From: an uncultured Bacilli bacterium
GTDB taxonomy: Bacteria; Bacillota_I; Bacilli_A; RF39; UBA660
Direction: 5' to 3'
NCBI GenBank assembly: GCA_948760655.1
Contig: CAQBKK010000012.1
Location: forward strand, 1-24,045
DNA length: 24,045 nt
Shown: one piece after another, positions 1-8,109 of the stretch
Position numbering within the stretch: the stretch's first letter is position 1
Layout of the letters: each line of letters starts with the position of its first letter
Made by a program: the position numbers and the translations under genes
Notes under the pieces: model-generated
What the model was told of the DNA's origin: nothing
Seen by the model: only the letters and a program-made list of their open reading frames with translations
Databases searched by the model: none

Positions 1-296
1 ATAGCTTTAGCAATACGCAAATAATCAAATCCTTGATGTTTATAAAAGTTTTTATCTTCAACACTTAAAACAGCCTGAATTAAATTAGGAGAAATTTTTT
101 CTAAATCCACCCATTCACTTGTTCCACTTCCTTGATAAACCAAAGTATTATTTCTATCATAAATATACATCTGCCCAATATTAGTAAGTTCAAGTTTAGG
201 ACTAAAATAAGCATAAGTATATAAACCAACTAAAACGACGACAAAAGAAACAAATAGAAAAACACAAAATTTAAGAAGAAATCGCACTTTTCGCAT
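1..296 (-). CDS. class A penicillin-binding protein, N-terminal part (cut by window edge)
   Basis: The gene reads leftwards off the window; only the first 98 codons are visible. Residues 6-26 form a hydrophobic signal anchor after a basic start (MRKVR), so the protein would be membrane-bound with an outside catalytic region. Residues 78-91 read SVEDKNFYKHQGFD, matching motif 1 of the GT51 peptidoglycan glycosyltransferase (EDxxFxxHxGxD) with the catalytic Glu at 80. The family polymerises lipid II into glycan strands and normally carries a C-terminal transpeptidase domain, which lies outside the window. The ATG at 296-294 has a GGTG-type ribosome site just upstream. It is divergent from the racemase remnant, with about 160 bp between them. 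Whether it is the PBP1a, PBP2c or another class A paralogue cannot be told. Confidence 0.88.
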   Translation of the reverse strand, partial: MRKVRFLLKFCVFLFVSFVVVLVGLYTYAYFSPKLELTNIGQMYIYDRNNTLVYQGSGTSEWVDLEKISPNLIQAVLSVEDKNFYKHQGFDYLRIAKA

Positions 297-459
297 AGGA
301 ATTCACCACTCTTAGTATGTTATAAATAAAAAAAAATATAAGCTAAAAAATATAAATTAAAATGTGTTAGAAAAACGAAACATAAGTGGAAAAACGTTTA
401 AGGCACTTTTCAGTTAAAAAATATAGTTTATAATGAAATTATAAAAAGAAGGAATTTGA

Positions 460-949
460 ATGAAAACAATAGGAATTATAGGAGGTATGCGTTATGAATC
501 TACTCGACATTATTACCAAAGAATAAACAATAAATGAACACTTTTGAAATTTTACTTGCAGAAATATTGGCTATAGAAAAAGCAGGTGCAGATTATATTA
601 TAATCGCAACCAATACAATGCACAAACTTGCAGATGCCATCCTAAGCAAAATCAAGATTCCTTTAGTTCATATTGCAGATTGTGTAGCAGAAAAATGTCT
701 AGAAAAGAAAAAAATATTGGACTTTTTGGAACAAAATACACAATGACAGAAGATTTGAAGAATTATGTAAAGGAAAAATCAAAAAAATATTATATTGAGA
801 TTAATTGAAGAAGAAAAGATAGAAGGAATCATTTTAGGATGTACAGAAATAGAATGTTAATTAAACAAAGTGATAGAAAGATACCAATATTTGACAGGAC
901 AGAATCTAGCATAAATAGTATTGTAGAATCTATCTTAGAAAGAAGGTAA
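460..949 (+). pseudogene. decayed aspartate/glutamate racemase
   Basis: The remnant starts at an ATG with AAGAAGGAA upstream and begins MKTIGIIGGMRYEST, the typical start of the Asp/Glu racemase family. It stops after 25 codons. Homology resumes in another frame at 534 (EKAGADYIIIATNTMHK, then IPLVHIAD), shifts frame again in the A-rich run near 705-715 to give IGLFGTKYTM, and ends with EGIILGCTEIE, carrying the second catalytic Cys motif (GCTE), and a tail stopping at 947-949. About 163 codons remain against roughly 230 in the family, so an internal deletion sits near 535 in addition to frameshifts and stops. It cannot make an active enzyme. A possible -10 (TATAAT, 429-434) remains upstream. 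Confidence 0.85.
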
Positions 950-988
950 AATAATTTTCTATTTATCTTTTTTTTATGAAATTTTAAA

Positions 989-1017
989 TTGCAGTCACAT
1001 ATTCCATATGCTATAAT
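989..1017 (+). promoter_or_regulatory. sigma-A promoter of the DUF1934-argS-rpoE-prfA-prmC operon
   Basis: TTGCAG at 989-994, a 17-bp spacer and a perfect TATAAT at 1012-1017. It lies 26 bp before the first gene, and the genes that follow are on the same strand with little or no spacing. Confidence 0.75.
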
Positions 1018-1043
1018 GACCTAGAAAAAAGAGGTGCTTTTGT

Positions 1044-1394
1044 ATGCCGTTTCCAAGATTTAATTTACAACTTTTTAAAAACGAAGAAATAATTCATGAA
1101 GAAATATATGAAAATAAAGGGAACGAAAACCGTATAGAATGCAACTGTTTAGGATACAATACCATTTTAGATTTAGAAACAGAAACACTAACACGAGAAA
1201 ACGAAGAATTTGAATTTTTTCTTGCTATTCAAAAGAAATGTTGTACAATACACTTAAAACAAGAAAATTTAGAATTTGATATACAAGTCGATGACTGTAA
1301 TTTAAAGAAAGAATTAAATAAAATAACATTAGAATATACGATAGAAACTGACGATGCCAAAAACAAAATAGTAATCATAGGAAAGGAAGAATAA
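1044..1394 (+). CDS. DUF1934 (YwiB-like) calycin-fold protein
   Basis: This 116-residue protein alternates short polar and hydrophobic strands, as expected for the small beta-barrel DUF1934/YwiB family. The assignment rests mainly on size and place: in Bacilli the family gene sits directly upstream of argS, as here, where the stop is one base before the argS start. No signal peptide or membrane segment is seen. The molecular role of the family is unknown; translational coupling to argS suggests a housekeeping link. The ATG has a GAGGTG ribosome site (1031-1036) and a strong promoter just upstream, so it is probably the first gene of a five-gene operon. Confidence 0.7.
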   Translation: MPFPRFNLQLFKNEEIIHEEIYENKGNENRIECNCLGYNTILDLETETLTRENEEFEFFLAIQKKCCTIHLKQENLEFDIQVDDCNLKKELNKITLEYTIETDDAKNKIVIIGKEE

Positions 1395-1395
1395 A

Positions 1396-3081
1396 ATGAG
1401 TGAAGAATTAGAAAGCATTCTAAATGAAATGTTAGAAGAAAAAAAAACAGTAGAAATAAAAGTATCCAATCGTCCTGATTTATGTGACTATCAATACGAT
1501 GGAACCTTTGCCCTTGGAAAAAAACTAAAGAAAAATCCTATGGAAATAGGAGAATACCTAGTACAAAAATTAGAAACCTTTCCAACATGTAAAGAAAAAT
1601 TTTCAAAAATTGAATGTGTACGTCCTGGATTTATTAATTTTACTTTAAGTGATGCCTATATAAACGAATTATTAACAAAAATGGCAAACACTGAGAAATT
1701 TGGAATTACAATGCCAGAGTCTGAAACCATTATCATTGACTATGGGGGAGCAAACATTGCAAAACCTCTTCATATTGGCCACTTAAGACCAGCAATTATT
1801 GGAGAATCAATAAAACGAATATTAAAATACATGAACCAAACGGTTATATCTGACGTCCATTTAGGAGATTATGGATTACAAATTGGCCAAGTCATTTATG
1901 GCTTAAAAGAAGAAAATATCAAACCATCAGAAATAACCATTGAAAAACTTTCTGAAATTTATCCCAAAATAAGTGGACTATGTAAAGAACAAGAAAGTAT
2001 CAAAGAAATTTGTGAAAATATTACAAAAGACTTACAAGATGGAAATGAAGAATACCATGCATATTTAAAAAAAATAGCAGACATTTCTAAAAAAGATATA
2101 AAAAAAATGTATGATTATCTTGGAGTCTCTTTTGATTTATGGTTAGGAGAATCAGATGCTTACAAATATATTCCAAACGTAACAAAAGAATTAGAAGAGA
2201 AAAATCTTTTAGAAACGAGTGAAGGTGCAAGAATTGTTCATGTAGAACAAGAAGAAGACAAAATAGAAATACCTCCTTTAATATACCAAAAATCAAATGG
2301 TGGTTATCTATATGGAACAACAGACTTAGCAACCATTTACCAAAGATTTCTTGACTTTAACCCTCATAAAATTTTATATATAGCGGATAAAAGACAAAAC
2401 CTACATTTTACCCAAGTATTTCGTGTTGCCAAAATGTTAGATAGTACCAAAGAAATTGACTTTGAATTCCTTGGGAACGGAACCATTAATGGCAGTGATG
2501 GACGTCCCTTTAAAACAAGGGCAGGAAATACCCCTAAACTAGAAGCTTTATTTGAAGAAACCAAAGAAACATTTTTGAATAACGATTTAAAAGAAGTAGA
2601 ATATAATGAAAGTGACCTAGACAAAATTGTAAATTCCATTATAAAATTTGCCGACTTACAAAACAATCGTGAAAAAGAATATATATTTGATAGTGAAAAA
2701 TTTTCAAAAGTTACTGGAAAAACGGGGCCTTACATACTATATACTTATTTAAGAACAAAAAAAATCATTAAAAATAATGAACAATTTGTAGACAACTTAG
2801 GAAAAACAATATATAATGTTCACGACCGAAACGTAAGACGAAAATTATTAGAACTGGATAGCATGATGCAATACGCATTTAAAACTCGAATGTCTTCGGT
2901 CATTGCTAGTTTTCTATATGATTTGTGTGTATTAGTGAATGCATTTTATGAAAACAATCATATTAATAATTTAGAAGACAATAAAAAGAAAACCGATTGG
3001 GTAACATTACTTGATTTAACAACAAAAATAATAGAAACCTTGTTAAATTTATTAGTAATTGAAATTCCATCGAAAATGTAG
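1396..3081 (+). CDS. argS: arginyl-tRNA synthetase
   Basis: The enzyme charges tRNA-Arg with arginine using ATP in the cytosol. The 561-residue length is normal for class I ArgRS. Residues 1-100 form the Add1 tRNA-elbow domain. The HIGH motif is exact at 126-129 (AKPLHIGHLRP), and the second signature appears near 371-377 as FKTRAGN, the relaxed form of KMSKS common in ArgRS. The C-terminal helical anticodon-binding domain follows from about residue 440. The start is one base after the DUF1934 stop, with GGAAGGA as ribosome site. The TAG stop overlaps the AGGAGG site of rpoE, so translation of the two is likely coupled. Confidence 0.97.
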   Translation: MSEELESILNEMLEEKKTVEIKVSNRPDLCDYQYDGTFALGKKLKKNPMEIGEYLVQKLETFPTCKEKFSKIECVRPGFINFTLSDAYINELLTKMANTEKFGITMPESETIIIDYGGANIAKPLHIGHLRPAIIGESIKRILKYMNQTVISDVHLGDYGLQIGQVIYGLKEENIKPSEITIEKLSEIYPKISGLCKEQESIKEICENITKDLQDGNEEYHAYLKKIADISKKDIKKMYDYLGVSFDLWLGESDAYKYIPNVTKELEEKNLLETSEGARIVHVEQEEDKIEIPPLIYQKSNGGYLYGTTDLATIYQRFLDFNPHKILYIADKRQNLHFTQVFRVAKMLDSTKEIDFEFLGNGTINGSDGRPFKTRAGNTPKLEALFEETKETFLNNDLKEVEYNESDLDKIVNSIIKFADLQNNREKEYIFDSEKFSKVTGKTGPYILYTYLRTKKIIKNNEQFVDNLGKTIYNVHDRNVRRKLLELDSMMQYAFKTRMSSVIASFLYDLCVLVNAFYENNHINNLEDNKKKTDWVTLLDLTTKIIETLLNLLVIEIPSKM

Positions 3082-3092
3082 GAGGAAATTTT

Positions 3093-3515
3093 ATGAATTT
3101 AAAAGATATAAGTAAAGAAGAACTAGAAAGTATGTCTTATGATGATTTAGCTTTTGCTTTACTAACAGAAAAAAAAGGAGCAATGAAAATCATTGATTTA
3201 TTTAACGAAATAGGAAAATTAATAAATCTTTCTTCTTCTATTATTGAAGAAAAAATTGGAGATTTTTTTGAAATGCTTACATTAGACAAAAGATTTATTA
3301 TGCTAGATGATGGCTCATGGGATTTACGTGTTCGTCATGCCCAAAAAATTGTAATAGATGATGAAGAAGAAGAGGTAGCACCAGAAGACATAGAAGGGTT
3401 AGAAGAAACAGAAGAAGAGGAAGAAGATATCTTCTATGATGAAGAAGACGATAACGATGCAGATGACGATTTAAAAGATTTAGTTGTTATTGACGAAGAA
3501 GAAGAGAGTATGTAG
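3093..3515 (+). CDS. rpoE: RNA polymerase delta subunit
   Basis: Delta binds core RNA polymerase in Firmicutes, speeds release of RNA and recycling of the enzyme, and makes initiation sensitive to the first nucleotide pool. Residues 1-88 form the HARE-HTH (winged-helix) domain, including MSYDDLAFALL and DDGSWDLR. From about 92 to the end the chain is almost entirely Asp and Glu, the disordered acidic tail that defines the protein. The 140-residue length is slightly short compared with about 173 in B. subtilis, because the tail is shorter. The ribosome site AGGAGG (3080-3085) overlaps the argS stop. argS-rpoE neighbourhood matches B. subtilis. Confidence 0.95.
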   Translation: MNLKDISKEELESMSYDDLAFALLTEKKGAMKIIDLFNEIGKLINLSSSIIEEKIGDFFEMLTLDKRFIMLDDGSWDLRVRHAQKIVIDDEEEEVAPEDIEGLEETEEEEEDIFYDEEDDNDADDDLKDLVVIDEEEESM

Positions 3516-3565
3516 CTATTCTTTTTTCTTTATAATAAAAATAAATATAGGAAGAGGAGTAAGAT

Positions 3566-4621
3566 ATGGAAGAAAGATTAGAGGCCATAGTAAAAAGATT
3601 TAAAGAAATAGAAGCAGAATTAATGTCTCCAGAAGTTATGCAAGATTTTAAAAAAGTGAGTAAACTCTCAAAAGAGCAAAGAGACTTAGAAAATATTGTC
3701 AAAAAATATGAAGAATACAAAGAGGCAAAAAAAAGTATAAAAGAGGCAAAAAGTCTAATAAACGATCCAGAACTTCGTGAAATGGCAGAATTAGAACTTA
3801 TTGAAAATACAAAAAGATTAGAAAACCTAACAAAAGAATTAGAAATAATGTTAATTCCAAAAGACGAAAACGATGGAAAAAACGTTATTATGGAAATTCG
3901 AGGGGCAGCAGGAGGAGACGAAGCAAATATTTTTGCAGGAGATTTATTTAGGATGTACACATACTATGCAGAAAAAAATAATTGGAAACTAGAAATAGTA
4001 AATGAAATTCCTGGAACTAGTGGAGGGTTTTCGCAAGTAGAATGTATGATAAAAGGAGAAAATGTGTATTCCAAACTTAAATATGAAAGTGGAGCGCATC
4101 GCGTACAAAGAGTACCAGAGACAGAATCACAAGGAAGAGTTCATACCTCAACAGCAACAGTTGTTGTTATGCCAGAAGTAGAAGATATTGATATAGAAAT
4201 CAAAGAAAGCGATTTAAAAATTGACGTGTACCATTCAAGCGGAGCAGGAGGACAATCAGTAAACACCTCAAACTCTGCGGTTCGTATCACGCACTTACCA
4301 ACAAATACAGTAGTTACTTGTCAAAACGAACGAAGTCAAATGAAAAATAAAGAACAAGCAATGTCAATTTTAAAAGCAAAAATTTATGATAATTTAGAAC
4401 AACAAAAAAACAGCGAAATGGAGTCTGTTAGAAAAAGTAAAGTAGGAACAGGAGATCGTTCAGAAAAAATTAGAACATACAATTATCCACAAAATCGTGT
4501 CACAGATCATCGAATTAACTTTTCAATTATGGAACTAGACCGAGTAATGGATGGAGGATTAGAGCCAATTATCACCGCCCTAATTACAGAAGATCAAAAA
4601 AGAAAATTAGAAGGTAAATGA
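3566..4621 (+). CDS. prfA: peptide chain release factor 1
   Basis: RF1 recognises UAA and UAG stop codons in the ribosomal A site and triggers peptide release. The catalytic GGQ is at residues 228-230 within SSGAGGQSVNTSNSAVR. The stop-codon-reading P-x-T motif is PET at 184-186 (RVPETESQGR), which identifies RF1 rather than RF2 (SPF). Residues 1-100 form the charged coiled-coil-rich first domain. The 351-residue length is normal. The gene has a GAGGAG ribosome site, and its TGA stop overlaps the start of prmC, whose product methylates the Gln of this GGQ. prfA itself ends in UGA, the codon RF1 does not read. Confidence 0.97.
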   Translation: MEERLEAIVKRFKEIEAELMSPEVMQDFKKVSKLSKEQRDLENIVKKYEEYKEAKKSIKEAKSLINDPELREMAELELIENTKRLENLTKELEIMLIPKDENDGKNVIMEIRGAAGGDEANIFAGDLFRMYTYYAEKNNWKLEIVNEIPGTSGGFSQVECMIKGENVYSKLKYESGAHRVQRVPETESQGRVHTSTATVVVMPEVEDIDIEIKESDLKIDVYHSSGAGGQSVNTSNSAVRITHLPTNTVVTCQNERSQMKNKEQAMSILKAKIYDNLEQQKNSEMESVRKSKVGTGDRSEKIRTYNYPQNRVTDHRINFSIMELDRVMDGGLEPIITALITEDQKRKLEGK

Positions 4622-5340
4622 TGTTTAAAGAAAAAACCTTAACAGAACGTGATATAGAACTCTTAAGAGAAAAATACAAAGAAGATTTAGAAGAACAAAT
4701 CAAAAAAGTAAAAGAAAACTATCCTGTACAATACTTAATAGGAAATGTTGATTTTCTAAATACAAATATCCTAGTAAATGAAAACGTTTTAATTCCACGT
4801 TTTGAAACAGAATACTTGTGCGAAAAAATATTACAAAAAATAGATAAAACAGCTAGTTTCAATTGTTTAGATATTGGAACAGGAAGTGGTTGCATAGCAA
4901 TAATACTAGCCAAAAATACAAAATGCAAAGTAACGGGAATAGATATTTCTAAGAGTGCCCTAAAAGTTGCCAAAGAAAATAGTATAAGAAATACCGTCTC
5001 TATAAAACTAATACAAAAAGATATACTAACCGACGAATTAGAAGAGAACTACGATATAATCATTTCCAATCCACCCTATGTGGATAAGTTAGAAACTGTA
5101 GATGAAACAACAAAGTATGAGCCACAAAATGCATTATTTGCAGAGCACAATGGATTAATCTTTTATGAAGAAATCCTAAAAAAAATAAAGAACAAACCAA
5201 AACTAATAGCCTTTGAAATAGGAGAAAAACAGGGAAATACAATCTTAAATCTAGCAAAAAAGAAATTTCCAGAAGCTAAAATCACGCTAGAAAAAGATTT
5301 ATGTAAGAAAGATAGATATATTTTTATAGAACAGGAATAA
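4621..5340 (+). CDS. prmC: release factor glutamine methyltransferase
   Basis: PrmC transfers a methyl group from S-adenosylmethionine to the Gln of the GGQ motif in RF1 and RF2. The SAM-binding motif DIGTGSG is at 84-90 and the catalytic NPPY signature at 150-153 (IISNPPYVDK). The linker PRFETE near 60-65 matches the family's PRPETE. The protein is 239 residues, against about 280-290, and the usual N-terminal RF-binding helical domain is mostly missing: the visible helix is only about 35 residues. The ATG at 4621 is chosen over 4618 because AGAAGG at 4609-4614 is then six bases away; either start overlaps or abuts the prfA stop. A terminator follows at 5452-5490. Confidence 0.95.
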   Translation: MFKEKTLTERDIELLREKYKEDLEEQIKKVKENYPVQYLIGNVDFLNTNILVNENVLIPRFETEYLCEKILQKIDKTASFNCLDIGTGSGCIAIILAKNTKCKVTGIDISKSALKVAKENSIRNTVSIKLIQKDILTDELEENYDIIISNPPYVDKLETVDETTKYEPQNALFAEHNGLIFYEEILKKIKNKPKLIAFEIGEKQGNTILNLAKKKFPEAKITLEKDLCKKDRYIFIEQE

Positions 5341-5451
5341 ATATAGACGAATTACTTTCATTTGAAACATTCTCTGGAATAAACAAAATATTTTTGCATA
5401 AAATAAAAAAGAACATTCAATATTTATGATTGTTTATTGCCATAGAATAGC

Positions 5452-5490
5452 CCACCTAAATCAATCTTGAATTAGGTGGATTTCTTTTAT
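5452..5490 (+). terminator. rho-independent terminator after prmC
   Basis: Stem CCACCTAA (5452-5459) pairs with TTAGGTGG (5472-5479), followed by the T-rich stretch ATTTCTTTTA. It is the best candidate for the end of the operon that starts at 1044. Confidence 0.75.
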
Positions 5491-5519
5491 ATACAACAAA
5501 AAAATAAAAAAAAGCAAAG

Positions 5520-5584
5520 AATTGTCAAGAAATAATGAGTCATCTTTTACAAAACTTGACAATTGCTACTAGAAACGTTAAAAT
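5520..5584 (+). promoter_or_regulatory. sigma-A promoter with overlapping inverted repeat (possible operator)
   Basis: TTGACA (5556-5561), 17-bp spacer and TAAAAT (5579-5584) form a near-consensus promoter for the glycosyltransferase gene. The -35 lies inside the right arm of a perfect 10-bp inverted repeat, AATTGTCAAG (5520-5529) and CTTGACAATT (5555-5564). The arms are 25 bp apart, which fits either a regulator site or DNA looping. Confidence 0.65.
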
Positions 5585-5663
5585 TAGAATAGAATTAGTA
5601 ACAGGAAGTCACTTATGAGTCACTTAGAAAGAATAAAATGTTATTAATAAAGGAGTAAAAGAA

Positions 5664-6893
5664 ATGATTCAGTTAATTTATTATGCGTTATTTATTATAA
5701 CTCTTTTATATGGGGTGTACTTTGTAATTACAGGATTACTAGCATTTAAAAAAGAGGAAACGCGAGTTCGAGCATTTAGAGCCAGAACAAAATTTGCAGT
5801 ATTAATTGCAGCTAGAAATGAAGCCCTTGTAATTGAAGATTTGATAAAAAGTTTAAAAGACCAGAATTATCCAGATGATTTATATGATATATATGCTTTA
5901 GTAAATAATTGTACAGATAATACTTACGAAGTAGCAAAAAAAGCTGGAGCCAAAACATTAAACGTAACAGTACCAGTAAAATCAAAAGGAGACGTCCTAA
6001 AATTTGCCTTTAAAAAGTTAAAGAAAAAGGATTATGATGCTTACATAGTATTTGATGCAGACAATGTGGTACACCCAGAATTCTTAAAAATAATGAACAA
6101 TACATACCAGTCAGGGTATAAAGTGGCGCAAGGAAGAAAAGATAGTAAAAATATGGAAGACAATTGGTTAAGTGCAAGCTACTCTCTATTTTACTATATT
6201 CAAAATTTCTTCTTTAATAAAGCTCGCATGAAAATTGATGCAGCAGCAGCAATTAATGGAACAGGATTTATGGTAGCAAAAAGTGTAATAGAAGAAGGAT
6301 TTGATCCAAAAACCGTTACGGAAGACATAGAATTATCAATTATATGTGTACTAAGAGGACATAAAATTGCTTATATAGAAGATGCCATAACTTATGACGA
6401 ACAACCAACGAAATTTGTAGACTCGTGGCACCAAAGAAGTCGTTGGAGTAAAGGAATCATTGAATGCAGTCGTCTATATCGCCGGGAATTACTTGCAAAA
6501 TGGATAAAAGATAGAGACTTCTCTTGTATAGATAAATTCATGTTTAGTATAGCACCTTATATTCAAATTTTAGGTGTCATACTAACAATTATATTAGGAA
6601 TATTTTATATAGTAGGGATTGAACTAAATGATGTATTCTCATACTTTTTCTCACTAGGATTTGTATGTTTTGCTATAGGATACTTAGTAGAAGTCATTAT
6701 CAATATGTTTGTAAGTGTATATTATAAAAGAGATATGTATGAAAACTTACACGGAATCTTCTTATTTATGGCATTTATGATTTCATGGATTCCTATCAAT
6801 GCTATATGTTTATTTAAAAAAGATTTAAAATGGGTAGAAATTTCACATAATCGTAAAGCAAATTTAGACGTTTTAGTAAACGAAAACAATTAA
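5664..6893 (+). CDS. membrane-bound family 2 processive glycosyltransferase
   Basis: The protein resembles the cellulose/hyaluronan synthase-like branch of GT2, which builds or extends polysaccharide at the membrane from nucleotide sugars. Residues 1-27 form a membrane segment. The GT-A domain spans about 42-275: AARNEA at 49-54, the metal-binding DAD at 131-133, the catalytic-base TED at 219-221 and the acceptor motif QRSRW (QxxRW) at 257-261. Three further membrane segments lie near 293-320, 326-352 and 362-384. All motifs for activity are present. It has its own promoter and an AGGAG ribosome site and lies 48 bp before spoIIR, where B. subtilis has no such gene. The sugar product cannot be deduced; a surface or spore-associated glycan is possible. 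Confidence 0.88.
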   Translation: MIQLIYYALFIITLLYGVYFVITGLLAFKKEETRVRAFRARTKFAVLIAARNEALVIEDLIKSLKDQNYPDDLYDIYALVNNCTDNTYEVAKKAGAKTLNVTVPVKSKGDVLKFAFKKLKKKDYDAYIVFDADNVVHPEFLKIMNNTYQSGYKVAQGRKDSKNMEDNWLSASYSLFYYIQNFFFNKARMKIDAAAAINGTGFMVAKSVIEEGFDPKTVTEDIELSIICVLRGHKIAYIEDAITYDEQPTKFVDSWHQRSRWSKGIIECSRLYRRELLAKWIKDRDFSCIDKFMFSIAPYIQILGVILTIILGIFYIVGIELNDVFSYFFSLGFVCFAIGYLVEVIINMFVSVYYKRDMYENLHGIFLFMAFMISWIPINAICLFKKDLKWVEISHNRKANLDVLVNENN

Positions 6894-6941
6894 TTGAATA
6901 AAAAATAAACAAATAAGACATAATTATTTAGGTGATAAAAA

Positions 6942-7448
6942 ATGAAAAAAATAATTATAGTCTTATTTTTATTTACTATAATTTTGTTAATAAAGAGTGA
7001 AAACGAAGAATACATTATTCCTGATAGTGCCATAAGATTTCGTGTAATAGCAAACGGAAACACATTTGAAGACCAAAGCACAAAAATGGAAATTAAGAAT
7101 AATATAGAAGACATATTAATGAAAGATCTAATTACAGTAGAAAATAAACAAGATGCTAAAGAATTAGTAAATAACAAAATGCCAGAAATAAAAAATCTAT
7201 TAAATAATTATAATATAAATTATGATATAAATTATGGTGACAACTATTTTCCAGAAAAGTCATACAAAGGTGTAAAATATGAAAGCGGCATGTATGAATC
7301 TCTAGTGGTTACTTTAGGAAGTGGGAAAGGAGAAAACTGGTGGTGTGTTTTATTTCCTCCATTATGTCTTATGGATGCAACAAATAGTGATACAACAGAT
7401 GTAGAGTATCAATTCTTTGTAAAAAACTTAGTCGAAAAATATATGTAA
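6942..7448 (+). CDS. spoIIR: stage II sporulation protein R
   Basis: SpoIIR is made in the forespore, secreted across the septum, and signals through SpoIIGA to activate pro-sigma-E in the mother cell. Residues 1-18 are a signal sequence with a lysine start and a long hydrophobic stretch. Diagnostic family motifs are IRFRVIANG at about 31-39, YESGMYESLVVTLG near 112-125 and the block ENWWCVLFPPLCLMD near 131-145. The 168-residue length is on the short side for the family. The ribosome site is GGTGAT. No sigma-F-type promoter could be seen directly upstream, so it may be read from inside or before the glycosyltransferase gene. A hairpin terminator follows at 7461-7491. Confidence 0.96.
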   Translation: MKKIIIVLFLFTIILLIKSENEEYIIPDSAIRFRVIANGNTFEDQSTKMEIKNNIEDILMKDLITVENKQDAKELVNNKMPEIKNLLNNYNINYDINYGDNYFPEKSYKGVKYESGMYESLVVTLGSGKGENWWCVLFPPLCLMDATNSDTTDVEYQFFVKNLVEKYM

Positions 7449-7460
7449 TCTTTTTTAAGT

Positions 7461-7491
7461 CTCCTAGTATATTTTACTAGGAGGTTTTTTT
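7461..7491 (+). terminator. terminator after spoIIR that also contains the mntP ribosome site
   Basis: A perfect 9-bp stem, CTCCTAGTA (7461-7469) with TACTAGGAG (7475-7483), has a 5-base loop and is followed by seven T. The 3' arm contains AGGAGG (7479-7484), seven bases before the mntP ATG. The same RNA hairpin can therefore end spoIIR transcripts and hide the mntP ribosome site in read-through RNA. Confidence 0.8.
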
Positions 7492-8031
7492 ATGAAAGAA
7501 ATCATTTCTCTTTTTATTATTGCAGTAGCTTTAAGTATGGATACATTTTCATTATCACTAGGAATTGGAACATCTAAAATTTCTAAAAAAAGAATGTTCT
7601 TCTTTGCACTATTAGTAGGAGCAATGCACTTTTTAATGCCATTATTAGGAGCCTTTTTAGGAGAAAAATTAGTTTCTTTCTTTACACTAAAAAGTAACTT
7701 CTTACTAGGAGCCATTTTAATATACTTAGCCATTACCATGTTAATAGAAATCATTCATCCTGATGATAAAGAACAAAATATGAGTATAATAAATATGTTC
7801 CTACTTGCCATAAGTGTATCAATTGACTCTTTCTCTACAGGAATTGGACTAACAGCCATAACAAGCAATAGACTAATTGCTGTTATGATTTTTTCAAGTG
7901 TAAGTTTTTGTTTTACTTATACAGGATTATTAATAGGAAAGTATGCGAATCATCTCTTAGGCACCTATGCTACCGTTTTAGGTGCAATCCTACTTATCGT
8001 AATTGGTTTATTTCATTTATGCCATTTTTAG
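7492..8031 (+). CDS. mntP: MntP-family membrane transporter (manganese efflux)
   Basis: This 179-residue protein has six predicted membrane segments arranged as two repeats. Each begins with the family's Asp motif: ALSMDTFSLSLGIG near residues 13-26 and ISVSIDSFSTGIGLT near 106-120. The DUF204 family includes MntP, which exports Mn2+ from the cytosol, and the sporulation protein YtaF. Length and the place directly after spoIIR, matching B. subtilis ywlD (mntP), favour MntP. The only ribosome site is AGGAGG in the preceding terminator hairpin. No yybP-ykoY manganese riboswitch is visible upstream. A terminator lies at 8110-8144. Confidence 0.85.
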   Translation: MKEIISLFIIAVALSMDTFSLSLGIGTSKISKKRMFFFALLVGAMHFLMPLLGAFLGEKLVSFFTLKSNFLLGAILIYLAITMLIEIIHPDDKEQNMSIINMFLLAISVSIDSFSTGIGLTAITSNRLIAVMIFSSVSFCFTYTGLLIGKYANHLLGTYATVLGAILLIVIGLFHLCHF

Positions 8032-8065
8032 CTCTTTACTTTTATAAAAAAATAGATTATTATTT

Positions 8066-8086
8066 ATTTAAGCGAGACGCTTAAAT
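8066..8086. repeat. perfect short inverted repeat
   Basis: ATTTAAGCG (8066-8074) and CGCTTAAAT (8078-8086) form a 9-bp stem with a 3-base loop, 35 bp after the mntP stop. Read on the minus strand it is followed some ten bases later by CTATTTTTTT, so it may end the minus-strand transcript of the small peptide gene. Confidence 0.5.
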
Positions 8087-8109
8087 TTAAGTGCTTGCCA
8101 TTTTGGGAC

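Larger units (their letters stand above)
5341..5663. other. intergenic region between prmC and the GT2 gene
   Basis: This 323-bp gap holds no supported gene. It contains the prmC-operon terminator (5452-5490), a 10-bp inverted repeat overlapping a strong promoter (5520-5584) and a short direct repeat GTCACTTA at 5608-5615 and 5619-5626. Bases 5341-5450 show nothing recognisable. Confidence 0.6.

Noticed and set aside
2087..2666. Two minus-strand open frames inside argS
   Set aside because: They lie fully antisense to a clear housekeeping gene, have no ribosome site, and show low-complexity Leu/Phe/Ser content typical of the complement of A-rich coding DNA.
3487..3960. 157-codon minus-strand open frame over prfA
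   Set aside because: Ser/Phe-rich complement of the prfA coiled coil, without a ribosome site or recognisable motif.
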